From Malaya genurostris (Eukaryota; Arthropoda; Insecta; Diptera; Culicidae), in NCBI RefSeq assembly GCF_030247185.1, contig NC_080572.1:125924405-125988404 (forward strand): a stretch of 64,000 bases of DNA, read 5' to 3'. This document shows, piece after piece, positions 55,881-64,000 of the stretch (the stretch's first letter is position 1; each line of letters begins with the position of its first letter). Position numbers and translations under genes: made by a program. The notes under the pieces are model-generated. The model was not told the origin of the DNA and searched no databases. It worked only from the letters and a program-made list of their open reading frames with translations.

Positions 55881-56377
55881 AACCTTCATTTTTAATGGAT
55901 CCTAGTGGGGAAAACACTTCTCAAGCTATAGCTTGGCTTGCGCGTTTTTCCCTTTCAAAAGCAATGTTTTAGCAACACACAGAATTCGTTATTTCCAATT
56001 TTTATGAATGAATTAGTAACGTCACTTATATGTCGATAGATTCGGTGTTCGTGGTGCTATTTATGTTAAATGTTCTTTGAAGGTTGGTACTTTGAATTGA
56101 AAATAAATATTTGCAGTGATTTTGAAACCAAGTTAAACATTAGATGCGAAATTTTGTTTCAAAACTTAGTGCCGGAAATTCTTCAAACTTCTAATTTACG
56201 CGTTTCATGAAAAGTTTTATAGAATCAATACTTTATGAAAAAAAAACGACTGCACTTTTTAGAGATAAATATCATTTCCATTAGAATAGAGAAATACTTC
56301 GAAATAGTGGGTCGCTCTCCGCAGTATGAAAAATTACCCACCTGGGTTTAACATGTTTCACCGGCCCTGCTTCCAGT

Positions 56378-57357
56378 GCCGGTATTCAGGAACTAGCATA
56401 ACCCAAAATGATTCGTATGGCCATAAGTTAATACGCCAAACAATTTACACCAATTGTGTATGGGACCTTAAGTCCTTTAGTTTGAATTTTTGTTTTTGAA
56501 GCTCTATTTGGCCTTTTTGAGAAAATGATTGAGCTTTGAGAAACGATTCGATACTGGAACCGGAATTATAAAATCGGTGTAGCCGAAATCAATTAAATTC
56601 ACCTGAGGAGTGTGTAGACATCTTTGAGAAATTGTAGTGCGAATTAAAATTTGGGGGTACATTCCGAATCCAAAAACGAATACCGCTTAAACTGAAATAA
56701 ATTTATTTAGTAATCGACTATCCAAATCTGCAAACCCGATAAACCTGATTAATTTATGTGAAATGGACATTTTTATACTATTCACCCTGTATCTCCCAAA
56801 CCGGCAGTCGGATCTGACTAAAAAGTAAGATGTTTTATAGGATTTTAAGACCTCTCATTTGAATCATAGATGATTCTTAGATTTCATTTGAATCTTAGAT
56901 CGGTTCAGCCATCTACGAGAAAAATGAATTGCATTATTTTAATTTCGTTTCACATATCATCCTGTGGTTCCGCAATCAGAAGTCGGATCCAAACGTAATT
57001 CAGGAACCTTGTTTGGGAGTACACTACTTTTCATACGAATCTGAGTTTGTAGAAAACGGTTGAGTCATCTCCGAAAAAATTAAGTGAATTTATTTGTCAC
57101 ACACGCATTTGCTGATCTCGACGAACTGACTCGAATGGTGTATGGGTGTTATGTTCTTCCAGCATTTATTGCTGTAAGTAGTTTAAATCAATATAATTAT
57201 GCAATTACTTTCAACTCGAAAATGCTGATATCATCTGGTTTACATGTGTCATATTCGAACGATTATGTTGCTAAAATCGGTCCGACGCGAATTGTCATGA
57301 AAAAGGATGCTGTACACAGTATTTTTGGTACTTAGAAACAATTGTATGTAACAGTAT
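56378..57357 (-). repeat. Family T block including the single-copy version of the 269-bp segment
   Basis: Landmarks: GACCTCTCATTTGAATC (56850), GATCGGTTCAGCCATCTACG (56890), TCACATATCATCCTGTGGTTC (56950), CAGAAGTCGGATCCAAACG, CGACGAACTGACTCGAATGG (57119), TTATTGCTGTAAGTAG and AAATCAATATAATTATGC (57186), then TTTCAACTCGAAAATGC to AACAATTGTATGTAACAG. This is the colinear, uninterrupted relative of the sequence on both sides of LINE copy 1. Confidence 0.7.
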
Positions 57358-57681
57358 AAAAGGCGGGTGGGTAATGTCACAGACATAACTGGAGGACGTG
57401 AATACGAATAAAACTGACATGTTTCTTTCTCACTTCTGGATAATGATCATCATTCGTATTAGATTGTGTATATTTTTCAACTTTCATTGCTTCGCTTCTA
57501 AAATTTTAACGATGCATCTATACTACAGTACGACTAATTGACGGCAAACATATTCTACCATACAATTAAATAACACGGAGCAAGTACAGTTTTGCAGATT
57601 TAGATACTAGTAGAAATAAACTTCCCAAAATCCTTTGGCCAAATTTTAGTGGTTCTATAAAACCGCTTTGCGTAATTTGTT
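57358..57681 (+). repeat. Long direct repeat D, left copy
   Basis: From AAAAGGCGGGTGGGTAATG the sequence matches 63685-64000 at a constant offset of 6327, without a difference that I could find over 316 bases. The match reaches the window edge, so its true length is unknown. GACGTGAATACGAATAAAAC and TGACATGTTTCTTTCTCAC recall a related, much diverged stretch near 8890-8930 (GAATAAAACTGACACG). Confidence 0.9.
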
Positions 57682-57728
57682 AAATGGTTATAACTGTCAA
57701 AATTAAAGAACTAATATATAAATCTGGG

Positions 57729-58388
57729 GCACGCTCCGATTTCAGCTGCAAATATTTCGGAATCTAGATTAAAAGCTCAGGTCATAAATTTAGTTCTAGA
57801 AGTAAGGAACTGAAGTTATTTATAGCAATTTTCAATTCAGTTTTTAAATCAAGGTTCGGTGTTCAGACCTAATATTTAGTTTCAGAATCCAGATCTAAAA
57901 TTCATATCCTGAATTTAGTTCATGAATTATGAAAAATCCTAAATCATATCTCTGAATTCGAGTCTCTGAATAAGGAACTAAATTTGAAACCATTTTCCAA
58001 ATCCAGAAATAGGATTCAGTTTTAGAGTCATAGTTTCAAATTCTGAACCAGTAATCTGGAACTAAATATTTAATTAGAAGTATGAACTTAAAATTAACTT
58101 CAGAATTCAGGTGGACCAGAATCTAGTTTCTGAGATTAGTTCTTGAATTTAACTAAAAATTCAGTTCTCTGCTGTAGTACTGCTGGTTTACCACGACGTC
58201 CGACGTGCGACGAAGAGCTACATTGATTCCACCTGCACATTTGAGGTTTTTACCACCTCATTATTACTGATGTTGGTGGAAGAACCTCAGCACGATATCC
58301 AGTTCCATCTAACGTACTAGAAAAAATGAACAATTCTCGGTTAAGATTTACCTATTACACTCGGCCAGTAGAACATCGGAACTGATAT
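57729..58388 (+). repeat. 660-bp tandem-duplicated unit, first copy
   Basis: From GCACGCTCCGATTTCAGC to CATCGGAACTGATAT. The unit restarts at 58389 with the same 16 bases, is interrupted by LINE copy 2, and resumes at 60985/60995 to 61599. Compared with the second copy it has about eight substitutions and 39 additional bases (57817-57855). The interior is built of variants of TAGTTCTGAATT / AATTCAGAA words. Non-coding. Confidence 0.85.
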
Positions 58389-58679
58389 GCACGCTCCGAT
58401 TTCAAGTTTTTCCGGCTGCTCGGCCATCCATGGAAGTTGACCATCAATGTTAACTTCCCTCTCTGAGCAGCCTAGATAGCCGTGTAGTGTCGGTAGCGGT
58501 TTCCCAACTGGCTAAGAATAACGCTACGGTCCACCTGTACCGGTGGTATAAGTCCACCAAACAGGTAAGCCGTGTGGTATCCGGCGGAATTATTTTTTAC
58601 CAAGAATTGATCCACTGGTTTCCTGTTCCATGTCGTAAAAGGCCACAAAAATAGGAACTCCTAAGTCAAGCTGTATTTC

Positions 58680-59580
58680 CGTGCCGATGGCTGAATGGCT
58701 GCAGGAGGTTAAACATTGCAGTCGTGGACGGAATATCTTGTGTTTTTCCTCAAGGTGGTGAACTATCCCCACTTTTATGGAACCTAGTCGCTGATGGTTT
58801 GTTAAGGAAACCTTGGATTTCCGACTTATGGTTTTGCCGACGATTATCATATATTGATGACCGGTATAAGCATTAACACTCTCTTTGATTTAATGCAGCA
58901 AGCCCTGCGATCTGTTGAACAATGGTGTTGTCAGGTTGGATTATCTGTAAATCCGGGCAAAACATCAAATGGTGCTTTTCACTCATCGTAGGATAATTAC
59001 AGGAGCTCGTCCGTTGCAGTTCTTTGGTTCAGAGGTCACTGTGGTCGATCAAGTTAAATACGTCGGGGTTATTCTTGACTCAAAACTGAATTGGTCTGCT
59101 CACATTGACTTCAGGATTGAAAGAGCTTGCATGGCTTTCGGCCAATGCAGACGAGCTTTTGGAAAATCATGGGGACTCAAACCCAGATATATTCATTGGA
59201 TCTACACAACTATTGTTAGACCAATTTTAGCATATGGATGTCTTGTATGGTGGCAGAAAGGAGAAGTCGCGACAGTTCAGTCAAAGCTAAATCATCTCCA
59301 AAGGATGGTCCTAATGGCGATGACAGGAGCATTCACGACAACTCCTAATGCTGCTCTAGAGGCGCTACTGTGTATTAAACCACTACATGTGTTCCTAAAA
59401 CAAGAAGCATTATCTTGTGCATACCGTCTTAGGGTTACAGGGCTTTGGAACAGTAACCCATTTGATTATGCTACCAGCACACTCGCTTGTGGTCTCAAAT
59501 GGTTACGTGGGATGAGTATTTACTCGCTCCTAGTGACCTAACTCTCACATGCAGTTTTCCTTTTAAAACATTCAATGTGA
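58680..59580 (+). pseudogene. LINE reverse transcriptase, copy 2
   Basis: VPMAEWLQEVKHCSR is recognisable near 58680, followed by a deletion that removes the segment before PQGG. PQGGELSPLLWNLVAD-like sequence, YGFADDYHIL (about 58830-58860) and VEQWCCQVGLSVNPGK follow in shifted frames. From 58969 the frame is open for 190 codons: FTHRRIITGARPLQFFGSEV to LWNSNPFDYATS. It differs from copy 1 by scattered substitutions and ends at the same TAG after FNVSYPLR (about 59596). Confidence 0.85.
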
Positions 59581-60473
59581 GCTATCCTCTTCGTTAGGAA
59601 TGGTTGTCTGGTTGTCTGGAACGACAACTTGATGAACACAGAGTTTGTTTTACGGACGGTTCTCTGTTGAATGGTCGTGCTGGTGCTGGTGTCTACTGTC
59701 GTGAAATGAGGCTGGAGCAGTCTCATTCACCTGGTAGATACTGTACTGTGTTCCAAGCAGAAATCTACGCAATTCTGTGTGGAGTACAATCGGCACTTCA
59801 GCAGAGGATCTGTGGTAAACGTATTTATTTTTGTTCCGACAGTCAGGCAGCCTTAAAAGCACTCAGTTCGAATGACTCACGGTCGAATCTAGTGATCGCA
59901 TGTCGAACTCAAATTGAAGACCTCAGCATTTCAAATGCTGTTTACTTCTTATGGGTACCCGGCCATTCTGGTATTACTGGAAATGAATGGGCTGATGAGT
60001 TGACTAGAGCTGGTGCAACGAATGATTTCGTTGGTCCTGAACCAGCTTTACCACTTTCAACTAGTTGGATAAAGCACAAGATACGTTCTTGGGCTGCATC
60101 CAAACATGCCAGCTACTGGCGCAGCTTGCAAACTTGCGCTCAGACAAAAGCATTTCTACCAGATTTAAATCTGAAAATGTCAAAGTGTCTACTGCATTTC
60201 TCCAAGTATCATTGAAGTATTCTGGTCGGAGCTCTGACTGGACATTGCAAACTCAATTATCACATGGCTACTATTCAACGTGCTGAGTATTATTCGTGTG
60301 ATTTGTGTAAATGCGATTATGGTACTTCATATCATCTGATATGTAACTGTCCCGCAGTGACGCAGCTACGTATCCGGGTTTTTGGTTCTCCATACATGGT
60401 TGAGCCTGTGTATGCGGAGCTAAAATTGAAGGATATTCTCTCGTTTCTCACCCAATGTGGTAAGGAGCTATAG
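59581..60473 (+). pseudogene. LINE RNase H and Cys/His tail, copy 2
   Basis: After the shared TAG the frame is open as LSGCLERQLDEHRVCFTDGS, then YCREMRLEQSHSPGRYCTVF (intact here where copy 1 lost a base), FQAEIYAIL, FCSDSQAALKAL, LWVPGHSGITGNEWADELTR and the RSWAASKHASYWRSLQTC region. It stops at the TGA after HFSKYH (60213), the same position as in copy 1. The tail resumes: YYSCDLCKCDYGTSYHLICN, with the last Cys/His spacing kept, ending near CGKEL. All four RNase H catalytic residues are present, so the domain itself is better kept than copy 1's. Confidence 0.85.
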
Positions 60474-60984
60474 TCAGAAGGGTTCATCGTTCTTCCTGGA
60501 GTGAATGAATCCCTTCTGTATTCACCCTGAATAGGGTTTAGCAGATTGTTTGGCATCCTTTGGGGGGTACCGAATTTACTTCTGCTCATACATACTGCGA
60601 GTCGTTCTGCATTTTTCCGAGAGTGCAGAATGGTGTCGCTTTTGTAAGATCTCTAAATCCTCTCGGGGGTTGGAGGTTTTATTAACAGCAGACTGTTCGG
60701 GACCTCGTAGAGGTTCAGAATTTCCTTCTGCTTCCACTAAATGTGATCCTCAGCAGATTGTTCAGCATCCCTTAGGGGTGCAGAATTTACTTCTGCTTTT
60801 ATGTGTTTTTGTGTCGTCAATTTTTCCCATCCTCCTAGTCCAACCCTTACCATTTCCTTTCAATCCTTCCCTCTTATATCTCGGGATAATGATGCTGAAA
60901 ACAAATTGATGGCAAGGCACAAATCTCCAAATATCAAGGGGAACGTGCCATTTGAGCCAATTTGTTCTGATTCCTGATTCCTGA
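60474..60984 (+). other. 3' untranslated region of LINE copy 2
   Basis: Repeated CAGAATTTMCTTCTGC and CAGCAGATTGTTCAGC units as in copy 1, closing with the TTCCTGA tandem. The frame at 60550-60909 is the UTR frame noted for copy 1. Confidence 0.65.
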
Positions 60985-61599
60985 TCCGATTTCAGCTGCA
61001 AATATTTCGGAATCTAGATTAAAAGCTCAGGTCATAAATTTAGTTCTAGAAGTAAGGAACTGAAGTTCGGTGTTCAGACCTAATATTTAGTTTCAGAATC
61101 CAGATTTTAAATTCATATCCTGAATTTAGTTCATGAATTATGAAAAATCCTAAATCATATCTCTGAATTCGAGTCTCTGAATAAGGAACTAAATTTGAAA
61201 CCATTTTCCAAATCCAGAAATAGGATTCAGGTTTAGAATCATAGTTTCAAATTCTGAACCAGTAATCTGGAACTAAATATTTAAATAGAAGTATGAACTT
61301 AAAATTAACTTCAGAATTCAGGTGGACCAGAATCTAGTTTCTGAGATTAGTTCTTGAATTTAACTAAAAATTCAGTTCTCTGCTGTAGTACTGCTGGTTT
61401 ACCACGACGTCCGACGTGCGACGAAGAGCTACATTGATTCCACCTGCACATTTGATGTTTTTACCGCCTCATTATTACTGATGTTGGTGGAAGAACCTCA
61501 GCACGATATCCAGTTCCATCTAACGTACTAGAAAAAATGAAAAATTCTCGGTTAAGATTTACCTATTACACTCGGCCAGTAGAACATCGGAACTGATAT
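60985..61599 (+). repeat. Tandem-duplicated unit, second copy (3' of the LINE)
   Basis: Matches 57735-58388 apart from about eight substitutions and a 39-base deletion. It ends at GGAACTGATAT, where family C sequence (ATGCCTGACTACC) begins. The ten leading bases are the LINE's target duplication. Confidence 0.85.
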
Positions 61600-61900
61600 A
61601 TGCCTGACTACCTCAAAACCGTCGTCCTGGTGCGAAAAAGTCAAGCAAACGTGATGAGTTTTCCTCGTTGTTTCCAAAAGTTTGAGAAAACATAGATTTT
61701 GAGTTATGTATGTTTCTTTTACACTGTTGACAATTTGATCACAAATTCCTGATTATATTTCTGATAGCGTGGAGGAAAAATTATGTTGTTGCGTTAAGTA
61801 TTACAAGAGATATTCACGATCAAAAACTTATCACTCTCCCAGAGGGTAAATTTTGAAAAGGCACCCCATAGTGAAGTAAGTCGTATTCACGACAAAAAAT
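61600..61900 (+). repeat. Dispersed repeat family C, copy 3
   Basis: TGCCTGACTACCTCAAAACC, GGTGCGAAAAAGTCAAGC, CACAAATTCCTGATTATATTTC, AGAGATATTCACGATC and AAGTAAGTCGTATTCACGAC follow in the order of the other two copies. Confidence 0.65.
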
Positions 61901-61985
61901 CGTGTTTCACATGCATAGGGTTCAAACCTGCTACCGTTTCTATTCCATGGAGCTGCTCTACTATTTGAGCCACCCAACAAATGTA
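61901..61985 (-). repeat. tRNA-like segment (tRNA pseudogene or SINE head)
   Basis: On the minus strand GGGTGGCTCAAATAGTAGAG (box A pattern TGGCTCAAATAG) is followed about 33 bases later by GCAGGTTTGAACCCTA (box B pattern GGTTTGAACCC). The spacing and the GTAGAGCA D-arm wording are tRNA-like. The anticodon arm is not convincingly paired and no acceptor stem closes, so it is not a working tRNA. Its 3' side runs into the family C repeat, as a SINE head would run into its body. Confidence 0.5.
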
Positions 61986-63684
61986 AGGAAATCACATCAG
62001 AATTGAACATAGCGATTTGCATATACACTAGTCACAGTTATATTACAATCTTAGCACTGTATTATACTAGACTAAACCTTTTCCTTTTGCTGTCGGTTAG
62101 CAACGTATCAAACGCTGATACAAATAATCATTATTTCTCGAAAGCTTTTGCGATTATTCTACTCCCTAGTTCGGAGGATTATTCTACTCCCTGATCGGAG
62201 GCCTAAATATAAATAGTCTTCCAAGAGTAACGAAGCATGCATCTGTCTACCTCTGCTGTTTGCCATGATAAGTTGAAGAGGATGTATAACTTCTTCTTGT
62301 GTAAGAACTTCTAAAAACTTGACTGATGTGCTCAGCTTGCTTCCAACGTCGCAGTAGCTGGCTGCCTTCTAAGTTTACGCGTGGTTCAACATGAGCTGCA
62401 TTCCACCTTAGTGCAAGTGGAAGAAGGCACCATTTTACCACCGAAAACATCCTCATGGCGGGTGCAGAAACTTAACATCCACACTACTGACGAGTGTAAT
62501 TCAAAAAGTTTCGTACATTCAAATCATGCAGAAATTCAATAATAGTGCGAAAGTTTGGAGCGAACACACAGATACACGACAGGAGCAGAAGAGAAGTTTA
62601 TAGCATCAAGAAGCACACAAACTATTATGGTATGCACATCACCATCAGCACCGTGCTTAACCTACATGATGCGGTTGCGGTACCAGAGGAAATCCTAGAA
62701 ACACGACCATGTTTGGTGAAGAGGGTCCACTTTCCGTAAAAGATGTCAGTGCCAAGCCAAAGGATGTTAATACTTGAAAACTTTAGTCTCTTGCGTAGTT
62801 TACTTCATCTGAGATCAACTTTTCTGCAACAAATGTAAGTAGATGTCATTCGCACATCGAAGTCGACCATGAATTCACAAACAGCAGCATCTCGAGATTT
62901 GTTTATTATAATTGTTTGTACGATTAATAGCAGTGCCAATAGTCTATGGCACTAGTCTAGTACCATGTGAATTGAAGATTGAATATGTACCAGTACCGAG
63001 TTTCTGTGTGTACTGCATTTTCCATTCTCTTTCTATGATTTCTTTCATTCAAAAGCAAAGAGTTTTAAGCAAAGTGTCGTTCAACAGTTCTGAACAATTA
63101 AAAGAAGATTAATGTTAATTGCCACAGATCCAGACAATCTCGAGTGTAATTTGTTAAATTGCTATTTCAATCAAGCAGGTTGTGATTCGATAGTTCTAAG
63201 GGCTTTTAATGCTGTATTTTTTCAACTGATCTACACTATTTGTAATTTAATCATCACAATGTAGGAGAGACGGAAACAGGAAGTTGAATGAAACATCCAT
63301 TACAACTAGGATTTTACCCAAGTTATCTATATCGTTGTGCAGCTTCGATCTTCAGCTACAGTTCTCAATTTGTCATTTGAAAAAAAATACATTAGTTTTC
63401 GCACCAAGTCGCGATGAAGTAACCAACCCAAAATCCAATATTTCAGGAACCGCGGGTTTAAACCGGACTTCCTACGATGATAAACCGGACTGTAAACATT
63501 AAAGGGCTTCATGACAACAACCTGTTGGCGGTCAGAATGCCGTCAATTTGTTTCGTACTTTCGGGACGTCAGGTAGGACCTAAGCAAGTCTGCTTAGCGT
63601 TATGTTGATCCGCGACGTGGCATTAACAGATCAACATAATCTGCTAATGCACTGATGAGCGGACTGTTAAGTTAATGAACGAGA
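61986..63684. other. Unassigned stretch
   Basis: No gene accepted. A minus-strand frame at 62247-62456 has LLRRWKQAEHISQVF, which faintly recalls the end of a BEL/Pao integrase, but nothing else supports it. ATTATTCTACTCCCT occurs twice at 62151-62191 (a 24-base tandem-like repeat). TCTGCTTAGCGTTATGTTG and CAACATAATCTGCTAATGC at 63590-63650 form a loose inverted pair. Confidence 0.4.
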
Positions 63685-64000
63685 AAAAGGCGGGTGGGTA
63701 ATGTCACAGACATAACTGGAGGACGTGAATACGAATAAAACTGACATGTTTCTTTCTCACTTCTGGATAATGATCATCATTCGTATTAGATTGTGTATAT
63801 TTTTCAACTTTCATTGCTTCGCTTCTAAAATTTTAACGATGCATCTATACTACAGTACGACTAATTGACGGCAAACATATTCTACCATACAATTAAATAA
63901 CACGGAGCAAGTACAGTTTTGCAGATTTAGATACTAGTAGAAATAAACTTCCCAAAATCCTTTGGCCAAATTTTAGTGGTTCTATAAAACCGCTTTGCGT
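63685..64000 (+). repeat. Long direct repeat D, right copy, cut by the window end
   Basis: Same sequence as 57358-57673 to the last base. The preceding flanks differ (AACGAGA here, AACAGTAT at the left copy), so the left boundary of the repeat is real. Confidence 0.9.

Larger units (their letters stand above)
52867..56369. mobile_element. hAT-type element with 8-bp target duplication
   Basis: CAGGGCCGGTGAAA (52867-52880) and the inverse TTTCACCGGCCCTG (56356-56369) are perfect. Both ends continue with a GGTGGGTA / TACCCACC type motif a little further in. The flanks CTTCCAGA (52859-52866) and CTTCCAGT (56370-56377) are an 8-bp target duplication with one change. The CAGGG start and the 8-bp duplication are hAT hallmarks. 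No hAT transposase is recognisable, so it is non-autonomous or gutted. It carries later material: an inverted-repeat unit (52967-54065), a fold-back (54150-54575) and a mariner remnant (55000-55880). Confidence 0.8.
58405..60984 (+). mobile_element. Deleted LOA-like LINE, copy 2, 10-bp target duplication
   Basis: TCCGATTTCA lies directly before (58395-58404) and after (60985-60994) the element. Architecture and ends match copy 1: CCGGCTGCTCGGCCATCC at the 5' end, leader, late RT, RNase H, Cys/His tail, UTR and TTCTGATTCCTGATTCCTGA. It is 94 bases shorter, mostly from one RT deletion of about 92 bases at about 58742, and has several small indels. It inserted near the start of the second unit of a tandem duplication. 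Confidence 0.85.

Noticed and set aside
62247..62456. BEL/Pao-like integrase end (LLRRWKQAEHISQVF)
   Set aside because: A single 15-residue resemblance. The rest of the frame is unlike the family, and no LTR or other pol domain is near.
57358..64000. A 6.3-kb LTR retrotransposon with repeat D as its LTRs
   Set aside because: There is no gag, protease or integrase between the repeats, no primer-binding site after the left one, and no TG...CA ends. The interior is a LINE plus other repeats.

Overview
This window looks like intergenic or intronic DNA from a large, repeat-rich dipteran genome, most likely a culicine (Aedes-like) mosquito. That call is inference. It rests on the company of elements: RTE-clade (JAM1-like), LOA-like and I-clade LINEs, Tc1/mariner elements including an ITmD37E type, a tRNA-derived SINE resembling mosquito SINEs, many short TIR elements, and an abundant CA-rich interspersed repeat ending in TATGAGAAAGGCAAAA. 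I found no intact host gene, no rRNA, no CRISPR array and no bacterial feature. Every confident coding sequence is a decayed transposon gene.

Layout. 1-0.84 kb: 3' end of an I-clade LINE (RNase H). 3.5-6.0 kb: a nested element with tandem TTTCGCCGAAA-type ends in opposite orientation, interrupted by a TIR element that carries a frameshifted mariner. 7.1-8.2 kb: an orphan LINE ORF1 (gag-like, CCHC), cut by SINE insertions. 9-10.2 kb: duplicated TATA-bearing modules. 12.9-16.0 kb: the best RTE LINE (endonuclease plus reverse transcriptase), with a SINE inside it. 19.6-22.6 kb: three more RTE remnants, and another at 32.8-34.3 kb. 24.7, 31.6, 39.4 and 46.3 kb: short TIR elements with TA target duplications. 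30.6-31.3 kb: two different Tc1/mariner transposase remnants joined head to tail. 35.7-38.3 kb (minus) and 58.4-61.0 kb (plus): two copies of one deleted LOA-like LINE. 48.2-49.3 kb: a TTAA-flanked element holding a SINE. 49.7-51.0 kb: an ITmD37E transposon with both TIRs. 52.9-56.4 kb: a hAT-type element with 8-bp target duplications, holding a fold-back element and a dead mariner. 57.36 and 63.69 kb: an identical direct repeat running off the window end.

The most interesting signal is around the two LOA-like copies. They share nearly the same 5' end, the same missing upstream domains, the same in-frame stops and the same 3' tail, so they look like one non-autonomous LINE lineage moved in trans. 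The minus copy is bracketed by a 269-bp direct repeat that I read as identical on both sides. A related sequence elsewhere in the window carries that stretch only once, so this looks like an exceptionally long target-site duplication. The plus copy sits in a second long direct repeat (about 0.62-0.66 kb), but there a 10-bp target duplication and a partial third repeat favour insertion into a pre-existing tandem duplication.

All boundaries were set by eye. Family names describe resemblance, not database matches.
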